From positions 658,635 to 722,634 of the forward strand of contig LLKB01000005.1 of the NCBI GenBank assembly GCA_001414325.1: a stretch of 64,000 nucleotides of DNA, in the 5' to 3' direction. Made by a program: the position numbers and the translations under genes. Positions 8,854-16,903 of this stretch are shown piece by piece; position 1 is the stretch's first letter, and every line of letters starts with the position of its first letter. The DNA comes from Butyribacter intestini. GTDB taxonomy: Bacteria > Bacillota > Clostridia > Lachnospirales > Lachnospiraceae. Below the pieces are notes generated by a model. That model did not search any database, was not told where the DNA came from, and saw nothing but the letters and a program-made list of their open reading frames with translations.

Positions 8854-9007
8854 CGAACAGGAGCCCTCCTTATAAATATTCATTGTGTTGTAAATAATAT
8901 ACATATAATCAAAAAAATCTTATCCATATTACATACCACAACAATATAATTTTATACTTTTTGCATTAAGCTGTCAAGATATGAACTACCAGAAAGTCAT
9001 ATAAAAT

Positions 9008-9192
9008 GTAACAGTTCAGCCCCAAAAAAGATAAGTCAATAATACATGAGCTTGCTCAATGTATTATTGACTTGTTTTTTGGGGCTAAATAGCCTTTCAT
9101 TTATGAAATGAAGTAAACACAAGCTGCATAGCAGCGACTGACAGCTTGCTGGCAGGTTTACGAATGTAATAAATGAGGGGCTGAACTGTTAC
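9008..9192. repeat. MITE-like element, full copy 1 (185 bp)
   Basis: Bounded by perfect 16-bp terminal inverted repeats GTAACAGTTCAGCCCC. Inside are two nested hairpins. The left one, with a stem containing AAGTCAATAATACAT, is flanked by A- and T-runs and looks like a two-way terminator. The right one is bracketed by GTAAAC and GTTTAC. There is no coding capacity. It ends 4 bases from the tsaD stop codon. No convincing target duplication remains at this copy. Full copies lie near 35.4 and 47.9 kb. Confidence 0.85.
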
Positions 9193-9196
9193 TTCA

Positions 9197-10219
9197 TCAT
9201 CTCTCACCAATCTTTAAATTTGGAACGGCATTTAAGTCAAGACCACTTCTTGTACCTGCCATATATTCATAATAGCCCTGCACCGCTATCATAGCCGCAT
9301 TGTCAGTACAGAATACCGGCGACGGATAATATAATGTAATATTATTTTTTTCACATCCATTTTTCATTGCTGCTCTTAGTGCTGAGTTTGATGCTACTCC
9401 TCCCGCAACGGCTATCTTATCCTCTCCGAGACGCTTTGCTGCATCTATCGCTCTCTCAACAAGCACATCAACCACTGCCTGCTGGAAAGACGCTGCCACA
9501 TCTGCTCTGTTTACTTCTATGTTTTTCATCTCACATCCGTTAAGATAATTTAAAACGGCTGACTTTACTCCCGAAAAGCTGAAATCATATTTACTTCCAT
9601 CTATCTTTGCTCTCGGAAATTCTATTGCATGAGGATTACCCTCTTTTGCAAGTTTATCTATCTTAGGGCCACCCGGATAACCAAGACCTATCGCCCTTGC
9701 GACTTTATCAAAGGCTTCCCCTGCTGCATCATCATGCGTGCATCCGATTATCTCAAATTTACCATATTCGAGTACACGCACAAGATGTGTATGTCCTCCT
9801 GATACCACAAGACAAAGAAATGGCGGCTCTAAGTCTTTGTGTTCTATGTAGTTTGCTGCTATATGTCCCTCTATATGATGAACACCGACAAGTGGTTTCT
9901 TTGCCGCATATGCGATAGCTTTCGCTGCACCGACACCGACAAGCAGAGCTCCGACAAGTCCCGGACCATATGTAACACTTATGGCATCTATATCATCAAG
10001 TGTTACATTTGCATCCTCAAGTGCCTGCTCTATAACCTGATTTATCTTTTCAATATGCTTTCTCGATGCAATTTCCGGTACAACACCGCCATACAGAGTA
10101 TGTATCGCTATCTGAGAAGAAATCACATTTGAAAGAACCTCTCTGCCGTTTTTAACCACTGCTGCTGCAGTTTCATCACAGGAACTTTCTATTCCTAATA
10201 TCAATATATCGTCTTTCAT
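9197..10219 (-). CDS. tsaD: tRNA N6-adenosine threonylcarbamoyltransferase TsaD
   Basis: Catalytic subunit of the t6A synthesis complex, transferring threonylcarbamoyl to A37 of ANN-decoding tRNAs together with TsaB and TsaE. The 340-residue protein begins with the signature [16 protein letters not shown], has the iron-binding histidines in [14 protein letters not shown], the [15 protein letters not shown] motif and a C-terminal [11 protein letters not shown]. Its partners tsaB and tsaE lie 3-4 kb upstream on the same strand, with rnz and others between. The preceding gene ends one base before this ATG, so translation is probably coupled. A MITE-like repeat lies immediately after the stop. 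Confidence 0.97.
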   Translation of the reverse strand: MKDDILILGIESSCDETAAAVVKNGREVLSNVISSQIAIHTLYGGVVPEIASRKHIEKINQVIEQALEDANVTLDDIDAISVTYGPGLVGALLVGVGAAKAIAYAAKKPLVGVHHIEGHIAANYIEHKDLEPPFLCLVVSGGHTHLVRVLEYGKFEIIGCTHDDAAGEAFDKVARAIGLGYPGGPKIDKLAKEGNPHAIEFPRAKIDGSKYDFSFSGVKSAVLNYLNGCEMKNIEVNRADVAASFQQAVVDVLVERAIDAAKRLGEDKIAVAGGVASNSALRAAMKNGCEKNNITLYYPSPVFCTDNAAMIAVQGYYEYMAGTRSGLDLNAVPNLKIGER

Positions 10220-10843
10220 TTATTCCTCCGAATTGTCAAAATATTTTTTTCCTTCCTTTGCCGCATTACTCCATCCTAATATTTTCCAATTTCCTGATGA
10301 ATCCTTACGACACATAAATTTCTCATAAAGTCTTACTCTGTCCGACCCTTTTTTTACAAGTGTATTCGTATAAAGTATGGCACACTCTTTTCCTTTTTCC
10401 TCTCCAAACTTTACATCATCATTGTCCTGTACTATATATGAGGAAATCTTTTGTTTGTTGCTCTTATATTTCTTTTTATCTAATTTAAAATTTTTAAGCA
10501 TTTTATCCCATGAATTGTCTGAATGACTTAAAAATTCATCATCATAGAGCCTTCTAAGCTGTTTTAAAAGTCCCTCAAATTCACTGTTACTTAAATCATC
10601 CTCATTATACATACATTGATTAAAACGCCAGTACAATTTTACAACCTCTGTCGGTGTTTTTGGATAAGCAGTATCAAGATCCTTTGCGAGCAGCTTTCCG
10701 TACTCTGTATTTGGAAGTTTTACTTCATCTGCCGCATCCTGTGTTATCTTTTTGTTTATCACATAATATCCGGTAACAGCTAACACAACGATAATAAGCA
10801 TAATAAAAAATGCACTCGTAATCTTTTTTTTATTTTTATCCAT
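10220..10843 (-). CDS. Membrane-anchored protein of unknown function
   Basis: A 207-residue protein with a short Lys-rich N terminus (MDKNKKKITS) and one hydrophobic segment at about 11-31, so a single-pass or signal-anchored extracytoplasmic protein. The outer part carries a helical region (TPTEVVKLYWRFNQCMYNEDD) and ends with GNWKILGWSNAAKEGKKYF, which resembles the NTF2-like end of secreted Lachnospiraceae proteins. I believe it belongs to a small family found beside tsaD in this group, but cannot name a function. It is separated by zero bases from tsaD and is probably co-transcribed with it. Confidence 0.75.
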   Translation of the reverse strand: MDKNKKKITSAFFIMLIIVVLAVTGYYVINKKITQDAADEVKLPNTEYGKLLAKDLDTAYPKTPTEVVKLYWRFNQCMYNEDDLSNSEFEGLLKQLRRLYDDEFLSHSDNSWDKMLKNFKLDKKKYKSNKQKISSYIVQDNDDVKFGEEKGKECAILYTNTLVKKGSDRVRLYEKFMCRKDSSGNWKILGWSNAAKEGKKYFDNSEE

Positions 10844-11020
10844 ATTCTCCCTCTTTTCCGCACCTTTTTATACAATGTGCTGATGTATTTTGTTATCTTG
10901 CCATTTGTATTATAATTCTTGCACACTTATGCACTTTATATATAATATATTCGGATTATTTAGATAATTACATTAATTTTTGAGAATTTTACATTTTGCA
11001 CATTTTGAATAACTTTTGTT

Positions 11021-11935
11021 TTATTCATCTTCAGGGTATGACAGTGTAACACTCTTTCCGTCCTTTCCCGGATAAGAATTTTTAAATATCTTTCTTACCG
11101 GTCCCATATAATTTTCCGGATGTATCAGTGAAGGACTGTAATGTGTAAGCCACATCTCATTAACTTTTGCTTCTCTCGCCACTTTTGCCGCTTCGCCAAA
11201 CATCATATGCTTTTTCTCTATTGCTTTTTGTTTTTTGTCACTCTCGCCATACATTCCCTCACATATGAGTAGGTCTGCTTCTTTTGCATTTTCCACAAGA
11301 CTTTTCACCGGTCTTGTATCAGTACAATATGTAACTTTTATTCCTTTTCGCTCAGGACCTATAACCATATCCGGTGTATAGACCTTTCCCTCAAACTCTA
11401 TAATCTCACCTTTTTGAAGTCTGCTCCACAATTTCATCGGAACCTCATTTTCTTTTGCAAGCTCAGGGAAAAATCTTCCACCTCTTTTTATATCTATCGT
11501 ATATCCATAACACGTTACATTATGGTTTACTTTAAATGCTGTAAGATGGTACCCGTTTATCTCTATCGTCTGGCAGTCCTCAGAAAGTTCAATAAAATTC
11601 AATTTAAACGGAAGTCCCGGAGCTATTATCCTCAAAGAATTTACAACTTTTTCAAGACCTTTTGGACCAATAAGCGTTACCGGCTCCTTTCTGTCTGAAT
11701 TTCCCATAGACAGCAGAAGACCTGGCAGCCCGCTTATATGATCCCCATGATAATGTGTAAAACATATCGTATCAATGGGATTTGCACTCCATCCCACCTC
11801 TTTCATGGCTATCTGCGTTCCCTCTCCGCAGTCTATCAAAAGACTGCTCCCTGAAAATCTCACCATGAGTGCCGTAAGCCATCTTCCCGGCAGCGGCATC
11901 ATCCCGCTTGTCCCAAGTAAACATAAATCTAACAT
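11021..11935 (-). CDS. rnz: Ribonuclease Z
   Basis: Metallo-beta-lactamase-fold endonuclease that removes the 3' trailer of tRNA precursors lacking an encoded CCA. The 304-residue protein has the early LCLLGTSGMMPLPGR, the zinc motif FTHYHGDHISGLPGLL (HxHxDH), later ligands in TYCTDTRP and EGMYG, and the C-terminal WLTHYSPSLI. Length matches the short bacterial form. The tRNA-Trp gene in this window lacks an encoded CCA, so at least one local substrate for this enzyme exists. A stretch of 177 bases free of genes follows before the next gene. Confidence 0.96.
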   Translation of the reverse strand: MLDLCLLGTSGMMPLPGRWLTALMVRFSGSSLLIDCGEGTQIAMKEVGWSANPIDTICFTHYHGDHISGLPGLLLSMGNSDRKEPVTLIGPKGLEKVVNSLRIIAPGLPFKLNFIELSEDCQTIEINGYHLTAFKVNHNVTCYGYTIDIKRGGRFFPELAKENEVPMKLWSRLQKGEIIEFEGKVYTPDMVIGPERKGIKVTYCTDTRPVKSLVENAKEADLLICEGMYGESDKKQKAIEKKHMMFGEAAKVAREAKVNEMWLTHYSPSLIHPENYMGPVRKIFKNSYPGKDGKSVTLSYPEDE

Positions 11936-12037
11936 TTTTCCTCACATTCCAGAGGACTTTTATATAACGATACAATTATTTGCAATGATTTTTTATAAAA
12001 AATCAATTTCTTTTTGAGAATGAACCGTCTTATCACT

Positions 12038-12250
12038 TTACAATTCATGAACCTCCGTAATCTCGGGCGGTATCACAAATTTCTCAATCATATCATCATA
12101 ACATTTTTCACATATGACAAACGAGTGGAGCATACCATCTTTTTTTGAAAAATATCCCCACTGTTTTTTCGCTTCAAATGCGTCCTCTTTTAATATTCCT
12201 TTTTCTACAAATAATTTTTTTCCACATACATTACAATATATATCCTTCAT
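12038..12250 (-). CDS. Small zinc-ribbon protein
   Basis: A 70-residue protein with two CxxC pairs, CNVCG near residue 6 and CEKCYD near 49, consistent with one structural zinc site. No catalytic motif is visible and I do not recognise a characterised relative. The start at MKDIYC follows GGAGGAAAC; a start five codons upstream would overlap that ribosome binding site. It lies between rnz and rimI in the t6A-gene stretch. Confidence 0.78.
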   Translation of the reverse strand: MKDIYCNVCGKKLFVEKGILKEDAFEAKKQWGYFSKKDGMLHSFVICEKCYDDMIEKFVIPPEITEVHEL

Positions 12251-12321
12251 GTTTCCTCCTGACATTTCATCTGATGCGTTATTTGTATCACTATATCTGC
12301 ATTTATAATACGCCCGGAATT

Positions 12322-12801
12322 TTATAATGTACAGTGGTAATAGCTGGCAGACAGCGAAGCCTCGAACACCAGACCGTCTTCTGCCGGTTCACTATAATAA
12401 TTTTTTCTTTTACCTATCTGTTCAAATCCATATTTTTTATAAAGAGTTATTGCGGCATTATTGCCCTCTCTGACTTCAAGAAGAACTCTCTTAACTCCAT
12501 TTGTTTCAAGTTTTTCAAATGCCTTTTTTAACATTCTGTCTGCAAGATGATTTCTTCTGTAGTCATTAAGGACTGCTATCCTGCAAAGGTCGGCATCCTC
12601 GAATGATGTCGTAAAAATACAATAACCTGCCTGTATATTTTTTTCGCTGTCATATACCACAAGGCAGATATTATCTGATGACAACAATGTACTCTCTATG
12701 CTTTTTTTACTCCACGGATGAGAAAAAATAATCTCTTCTAAATGAACCGTCTCATCAATATCTTTAACAGACATTTCATCTATATTAAAACAATCTCTCA
12801 A
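12322..12801 (-). CDS. rimI: Ribosomal protein S18 alanine N-acetyltransferase RimI
   Basis: GNAT-fold acetyltransferase of 159 residues that acetylates the N terminus of ribosomal protein S18. The acetyl-CoA binding loop is in LCRIAVLNDYRRNHLADRML (the R/QxxGxG/A element is degenerate: RRNHLA). VLLEVREGNNAAITLYKKYGFEQIGKRKNYY is the typical RimI C-terminal block. It follows tsaB by 2 bases, the common rimI-tsaB arrangement in Firmicutes, which supports the specific assignment over a generic GNAT. Confidence 0.9.
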   Translation of the reverse strand: MRDCFNIDEMSVKDIDETVHLEEIIFSHPWSKKSIESTLLSSDNICLVVYDSEKNIQAGYCIFTTSFEDADLCRIAVLNDYRRNHLADRMLKKAFEKLETNGVKRVLLEVREGNNAAITLYKKYGFEQIGKRKNYYSEPAEDGLVFEASLSASYYHCTL

Positions 12802-12803
12802 TT

Positions 12804-13514
12804 TTAACCCTGATTTTTTAACCTTTCTTCTCTTTCTCTCTCAGCCTGTGACTTTCTAAGATAAATAGGTTTGTGCTCGTCTGCACTTTCTGTCTTTCCC
12901 TGCTCAAAATATATGCTGCCAAGAACTGCTACTGCTGCCGCACTCTGTTTTGAAAGATGTACCGGTGCAAAAACAAACTCATTTTTTAACTCATTTTCTA
13001 TTGTCTCCCTGTGAACCTCTACACCGTCACCTAAAAATATGACCTTTTCATCATATTCTTCAAGTTCTTTTAAAATATCATGTATATCAACGGCTTTCTG
13101 CTCTGACAGACAGGTAAGTCCGTCACCATCCGCTTTATAGATACCCGTGTAGACCTGACCTCGTCTTGCATCCATTATAGGGCATATAAGTCCGTCAAAA
13201 ACACTTACCCTGTAGGCAAGTCCCTCCAATGTAGGCACTGAAACTATCGGTTTTTTAAGAGCAAGTCCTATCCCCTTTGCCGTTGCTGAACCTATACGGA
13301 GTCCCGTAAATGAACCGGGACCTGCTGCAATCGCTATGGCGTCTATCTGTTCAAGTTCAATACCTGACATATCAACAACTTTTTCTATCATCGGAAGAAG
13401 TGTCTGCGAATGTGTCTGTTTATTGTTTACGGTAAACTCCGCAATGATATTTTTCTCATCGGCAATAGCAGCCGAAGCCACAAGCCCTGAACTGTCAATT
13501 CCTAATATCTTCAT
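12804..13514 (-). CDS. tsaB: t6A synthesis scaffold protein TsaB
   Basis: Inactive TsaD paralogue that dimerises with TsaD and TsaE in tRNA t6A37 formation. The 236-residue product starts with MKILGIDSSGLVASAAIADE, contains HSQTLLPMIEKV and the conserved AIAAGPGSFTGLRIGSATAKGIGLAL, and has a C-terminal KPIYLRKSQAE. It lies between tsaE and rimI. Confidence 0.96.
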   Translation of the reverse strand: MKILGIDSSGLVASAAIADEKNIIAEFTVNNKQTHSQTLLPMIEKVVDMSGIELEQIDAIAIAAGPGSFTGLRIGSATAKGIGLALKKPIVSVPTLEGLAYRVSVFDGLICPIMDARRGQVYTGIYKADGDGLTCLSEQKAVDIHDILKELEEYDEKVIFLGDGVEVHRETIENELKNEFVFAPVHLSKQSAAAVAVLGSIYFEQGKTESADEHKPIYLRKSQAEREREERLKNQG

Positions 13515-13563
13515 CTCTATAATCTATCTCCACTTCTTTTTTATTATTTTATACATTTTTCAC

Positions 13564-13995
13564 TTATTCTTCTATCGTGATACTTCTATAGTCAAATCCT
13601 TTTTCAAGATCTTTTTCTATGGTGACACTGATGTGCTCATCCGGTATTATCTCGCTTATAAGACCTGCCCACTCTATAAGGCATACTCCATTTCCGAAAA
13701 AGTAATCCTCATATCCTATCTCATCCATCTCACATACATCGGCAATACGGTAAACATCAAAATGATAAAGCGGAAGTCTTCCGCTCTCATATATCTGCAT
13801 AATGGTAAAAGTCGGACTGCATATAGGTTCGTCTATACCAAGTCCTTTGCCAAAACCTTTTGTAAAAACGGTCTTTCCGACACCGAGGTCACCATTTAAA
13901 AGGATTATGTCCCCCGGTTTGCAATTTTCTCCAAGTTTTTTTCCAAGCTCAAATGTGTCTTTCTCACACTGGCTTACCACAACTTTTTTACTCAT
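13564..13995 (-). CDS. tsaE: t6A synthesis ATPase TsaE
   Basis: Small P-loop ATPase that drives turnover of the TsaBD complex. The 143-residue protein shows the Walker A motif GDLGVGKT, the SPTFTIMQIYE segment and the YHFDVYRIADVCEMDEIGYEDYF block with the Walker B-like acidic residues, then CLIEWAGLI, as in known TsaE proteins. The ATG was chosen because GGAGG lies 5 bases upstream; a longer form would overlap the upstream gene further. It overlaps the upstream YcxB-like gene by 8 bases. Confidence 0.95.
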   Translation of the reverse strand: MSKKVVVSQCEKDTFELGKKLGENCKPGDIILLNGDLGVGKTVFTKGFGKGLGIDEPICSPTFTIMQIYESGRLPLYHFDVYRIADVCEMDEIGYEDYFFGNGVCLIEWAGLISEIIPDEHISVTIEKDLEKGFDYRSITIEE

Positions 13996-14521
13996 CAGTT
14001 CCTCCGTTTTCCTCTGTTTCTTCCGGTTCATAGTCTTTGTACTGTTTCACTTTTTCCTGTATAAAACCGACAAGTGAACCAAAATCATCACCACACTGTT
14101 TCTTTGTAAATATAAATGCCCTCACCGGTGACATATAAACATAGACAGCATCCTTTACAATAACCGTCTTTCTTATATCATACCACTTTACATCTGCTTC
14201 CTGTTCTCCCTGCGAAACAGTAATACCGTTATCACTTATATTATAGTGTAGTTTAGCATTTATACTCTTGTTCTTTTTCACCTGTGCATTTGCCTTACTC
14301 CAAAGCATGAGCGGCTGTATAACGGTAAATATAAGACCTATTATTATAAGAGCCATAATGGCAGTTTTGTCAAGGTATTTATATCTCACTGCACATATTA
14401 TAAGACTTCCAAAACTAATAATAAGTCCAAAAATTCCTGACATACTCTTATAGGTGTGTCTCATCGAAAATGCGTAAAGCTCAGCCGCACTAAGTTTTGC
14501 ATCAAAATTAAATTCAGTCAT
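13988..14521 (-). CDS. YcxB-like membrane protein
   Basis: A 177-residue protein with two membrane helices at about 30-50 and 56-75, followed by a soluble YcxB-like C-terminal domain with the pattern LHYNISDNGITVSQGEQEADVKWYDIRKTVIVKDAVYVYMSP around residues 98-140. Function is unknown in all relatives I know of. The start follows GGAGG by 7 bases. Its C terminus (EETEENGGTDE) is acidic and its last codons overlap tsaE, so it appears to be the first gene of the tsaE-tsaB-rimI operon. Confidence 0.8.
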   Translation of the reverse strand: MTEFNFDAKLSAAELYAFSMRHTYKSMSGIFGLIISFGSLIICAVRYKYLDKTAIMALIIIGLIFTVIQPLMLWSKANAQVKKNKSINAKLHYNISDNGITVSQGEQEADVKWYDIRKTVIVKDAVYVYMSPVRAFIFTKKQCGDDFGSLVGFIQEKVKQYKDYEPEETEENGGTDE

Positions 14522-14675
14522 TAAAATCCTCCATATTAGTTTTATGTTCTCTCTGTATTTTCTGAATAAAGATTTCCGAGAGAACATTTTTTAGGCATAC
14601 TGCCCCACTCTTATATCATTATAAGTTTTTTCGGTCAAAAAAACAATACACAAGCGTTTTTTTTGTGGTATAATA

Positions 14676-14849
14676 TAATGAGCCTCATAGAAAAGCAAGC
14701 GGCTGCGAAGCAGGCATTTGGTTTTCCGGGCTCATTAGCGAGCAAATATAAGCTTGCAAAGCAAGCGTAGAAACTCTGAAAGAGTGTATTTGTGAGTTTA
14801 TATGTAAGCATAATTTATGAATGTAATAAATTAAAGGCTGAACTGTTAC
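14676..14849. repeat. Degenerate MITE-like remnant and intergenic region upstream of the RelA/SpoT-like gene
   Basis: The 363-base gap between the divergent genes at 14521 and 14885 holds no gene. Its right part ends in AATGTAATAAATTAAAGG then CTGAACTGTTAC, matching the right end of the 185-bp element, while the left terminal repeat is not found. The left part carries an imperfect hairpin bounded by AATGAGCC and GGGCTCATT. A TATAAT at 14669-14674 may serve the plus-strand gene, but no good -35 box was seen. Confidence 0.55.
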
Positions 14850-14884
14850 AAATTATAACTATCTAGAGCAGGGGGAACATTTTA

Positions 14885-16774
14885 TTGTCTGTAAACATGG
14901 AAAATTATAACAGCAAAGAAGAACTTGAAGCAATCATTGAACAGGAGATTGATTTTGAAAAATTAAACGAACTGTGTGAACATATCACAAATGCAATAAC
15001 GGAAATCCTCACTTCATGTGGTCTGTATTTCCGCATATTTTCGCGTGTAAAATCGGTCGAGTCGATAGCTTCAAAACTGTACCGCGGCAAATATGGAACT
15101 TTAAACAACCCTAAGAAAATACAGGATCTTATCGGGCTTCGTGTAATTCTTTACTATTATGATGACCTTAGTATATGCCGCGATATTATGGAAAGAACTT
15201 TTCAGATGATAGATGAGTGGTCGCGTAACTTCTTTGAGTCCGATGAATTTCGTGCCACAAAGATAAACGGTGTTTTTAAATACCCTGCCGAATATTTTAA
15301 TCTCTACACAAAAGAAATGTGGTCGCTGCCTATTGATACCACATTTGAAACGCAATTCAGAACAGTATTTTTCGAGGGATGGCACGAGATAGAACATGAT
15401 ATGCGTTATAAAAGCCGTATCAGTGATGACCAGTTCTGGAAAGGCAGCGAGGAACTCTCCCGTATGTTAAATTGCATACTTGCAAATCTTGAACTTAGTG
15501 ACTGGTCTTTAGTCAAGCTTTTTGAAGAACTCTCTTACAATCACTATAAAAACATGAACTGGGAATTGATGCTTAAAAGCCATTTTCGCATAAAACTTGA
15601 GGACTCGGCTCATCTCCACCCTGACATAATTGCAATATTCAATCAGGACAAAGAGATTGCAAAACAGTTTTATAAATGTCCGAGGATAATCCTTATCCGT
15701 GAACTGTTAAAACTTGACAATCCGGTTATAGATTACAATCTTATAATCAAACTTGTTAATAATAAGCTTGTCAAAAATCAGCTTATAAGACTTGTATGTG
15801 ACAAGATAGATGAGCCGCGTGACAGCCGCATATACAAAAAAGAAACCCTCGCAAGACTTGAGTCAAACATTTTGTTTCACCTTGAACTTCCTCTGCTCCA
15901 CAAGGAATCAAGGACACTCGAAACTGAATTTATAAACTCCTGTGCAATCGTATATAAATGGGCACGTTTTAAAATGGATCCGGTATTTGAAGATATGCCC
16001 GAGGAAGTAATTTCATATAAAAACAAACTGCCCGGATATCAGTTAAAGATACAATATGATGTTGATGACCTTACTTTTCATATGAAGATTAGCTATATCG
16101 ACAGTAAACACATCGGTACTCTCTGGCATATCCACACCTCAATAGCAAAGCTTGATGACGGCAGACTACATTTTTATCATATGACCTCAAAAGATCTGCC
16201 TCGAAGCATCAGCCAGAAAGAAACATTTTTAAAACCGTCTTTTCTGTCTGATCTTTCAAATAAAACCGGTATAGTAGATGTTATCCGTCTCGGCAATAAA
16301 GCCGTATTTGTAACTGACGATAATGATTATTCAGATTTTTACAGCCTTATAAAAAACCCGGAAAGAAAACTTCCTATCATAGCTATAGCACAGCAGCTAT
16401 CTGAAGATGATACCAATACCGGGCAGAAAAAAAATGAAGAATATAAAGACGGCTATGACATGAACACCTTTACAATCAACGGAACAAGACTTGCAAAGGT
16501 TATAGGACAATATTCCCATGTATTTATGACAGACAGAGCCCTTGTTTCAAAATTTGCCAAAAGTTTCAATATTCCTGAGGCAAATGCTGACGGATGCATC
16601 TGTATATTCTGGCCGGCACATACCCAAAAACATTTTACTCTTTTTACAAGAAGAATGATTCTTGAAAGCCAGTTTGATTTTAACCGTTTTGCATTCCACG
16701 ATGAAGATGTATATGAAAAAGCATTTCGTCATAAACTTGTCCAGATAATTAAAGAAGATAATATAAGCCGTTAA
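14885..16774 (+). CDS. Atypical RelA/SpoT-domain protein with large C-terminal extension
   Basis: A 629-residue protein. Residues about 30-180 match the RelA/SpoT nucleotidyltransferase fold: FSRVKSVESIASKLYR, then IQDLIGLRVIL with Asp81 and Arg86, and FETQFRT (Glu155, Gln157, Arg159) followed by EIEHDMRYK. The guanine-binding GYxSxH motif is absent; that place reads YPAEYFNLYTK. The final 430 residues have no family I can name; a segment near 500 (RKLPIIAIAQQ) and one near 560-600 (HVFMTDRALVSKF, then CICIFWP) are the most motif-like. The start is a TTG 9 bases after GGGGG; an ATG at 14897 has no ribosome binding site. It is a lone plus-strand gene. Substrate is unknown; a nucleotide-based stress or defence role is only an inference. 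Confidence 0.72.
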   Translation: MSVNMENYNSKEELEAIIEQEIDFEKLNELCEHITNAITEILTSCGLYFRIFSRVKSVESIASKLYRGKYGTLNNPKKIQDLIGLRVILYYYDDLSICRDIMERTFQMIDEWSRNFFESDEFRATKINGVFKYPAEYFNLYTKEMWSLPIDTTFETQFRTVFFEGWHEIEHDMRYKSRISDDQFWKGSEELSRMLNCILANLELSDWSLVKLFEELSYNHYKNMNWELMLKSHFRIKLEDSAHLHPDIIAIFNQDKEIAKQFYKCPRIILIRELLKLDNPVIDYNLIIKLVNNKLVKNQLIRLVCDKIDEPRDSRIYKKETLARLESNILFHLELPLLHKESRTLETEFINSCAIVYKWARFKMDPVFEDMPEEVISYKNKLPGYQLKIQYDVDDLTFHMKISYIDSKHIGTLWHIHTSIAKLDDGRLHFYHMTSKDLPRSISQKETFLKPSFLSDLSNKTGIVDVIRLGNKAVFVTDDNDYSDFYSLIKNPERKLPIIAIAQQLSEDDTNTGQKKNEEYKDGYDMNTFTINGTRLAKVIGQYSHVFMTDRALVSKFAKSFNIPEANADGCICIFWPAHTQKHFTLFTRRMILESQFDFNRFAFHDEDVYEKAFRHKLVQIIKEDNISR

Positions 16775-16860
16775 ATATAAAGTGCAAAACAAAACATAAA
16801 AAACTAAAATGCTTAAACAGATTGCTTAAGACTAAACATAAAAACAAATTTTCAAAAACA

Positions 16861-16901
16861 AAAATGCTTTTACAAACATATCTTATTTGTAAAAGCATTT
16901 T
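16861..16901. terminator. Bidirectional intrinsic terminator
   Basis: A perfect 16-bp stem (AAAATGCTTTTACAAA and its complement) with a 9-base loop, between the convergent RelA/SpoT-like and HtrA-like genes. Confidence 0.88.
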
Positions 16902-16903
16902 CT

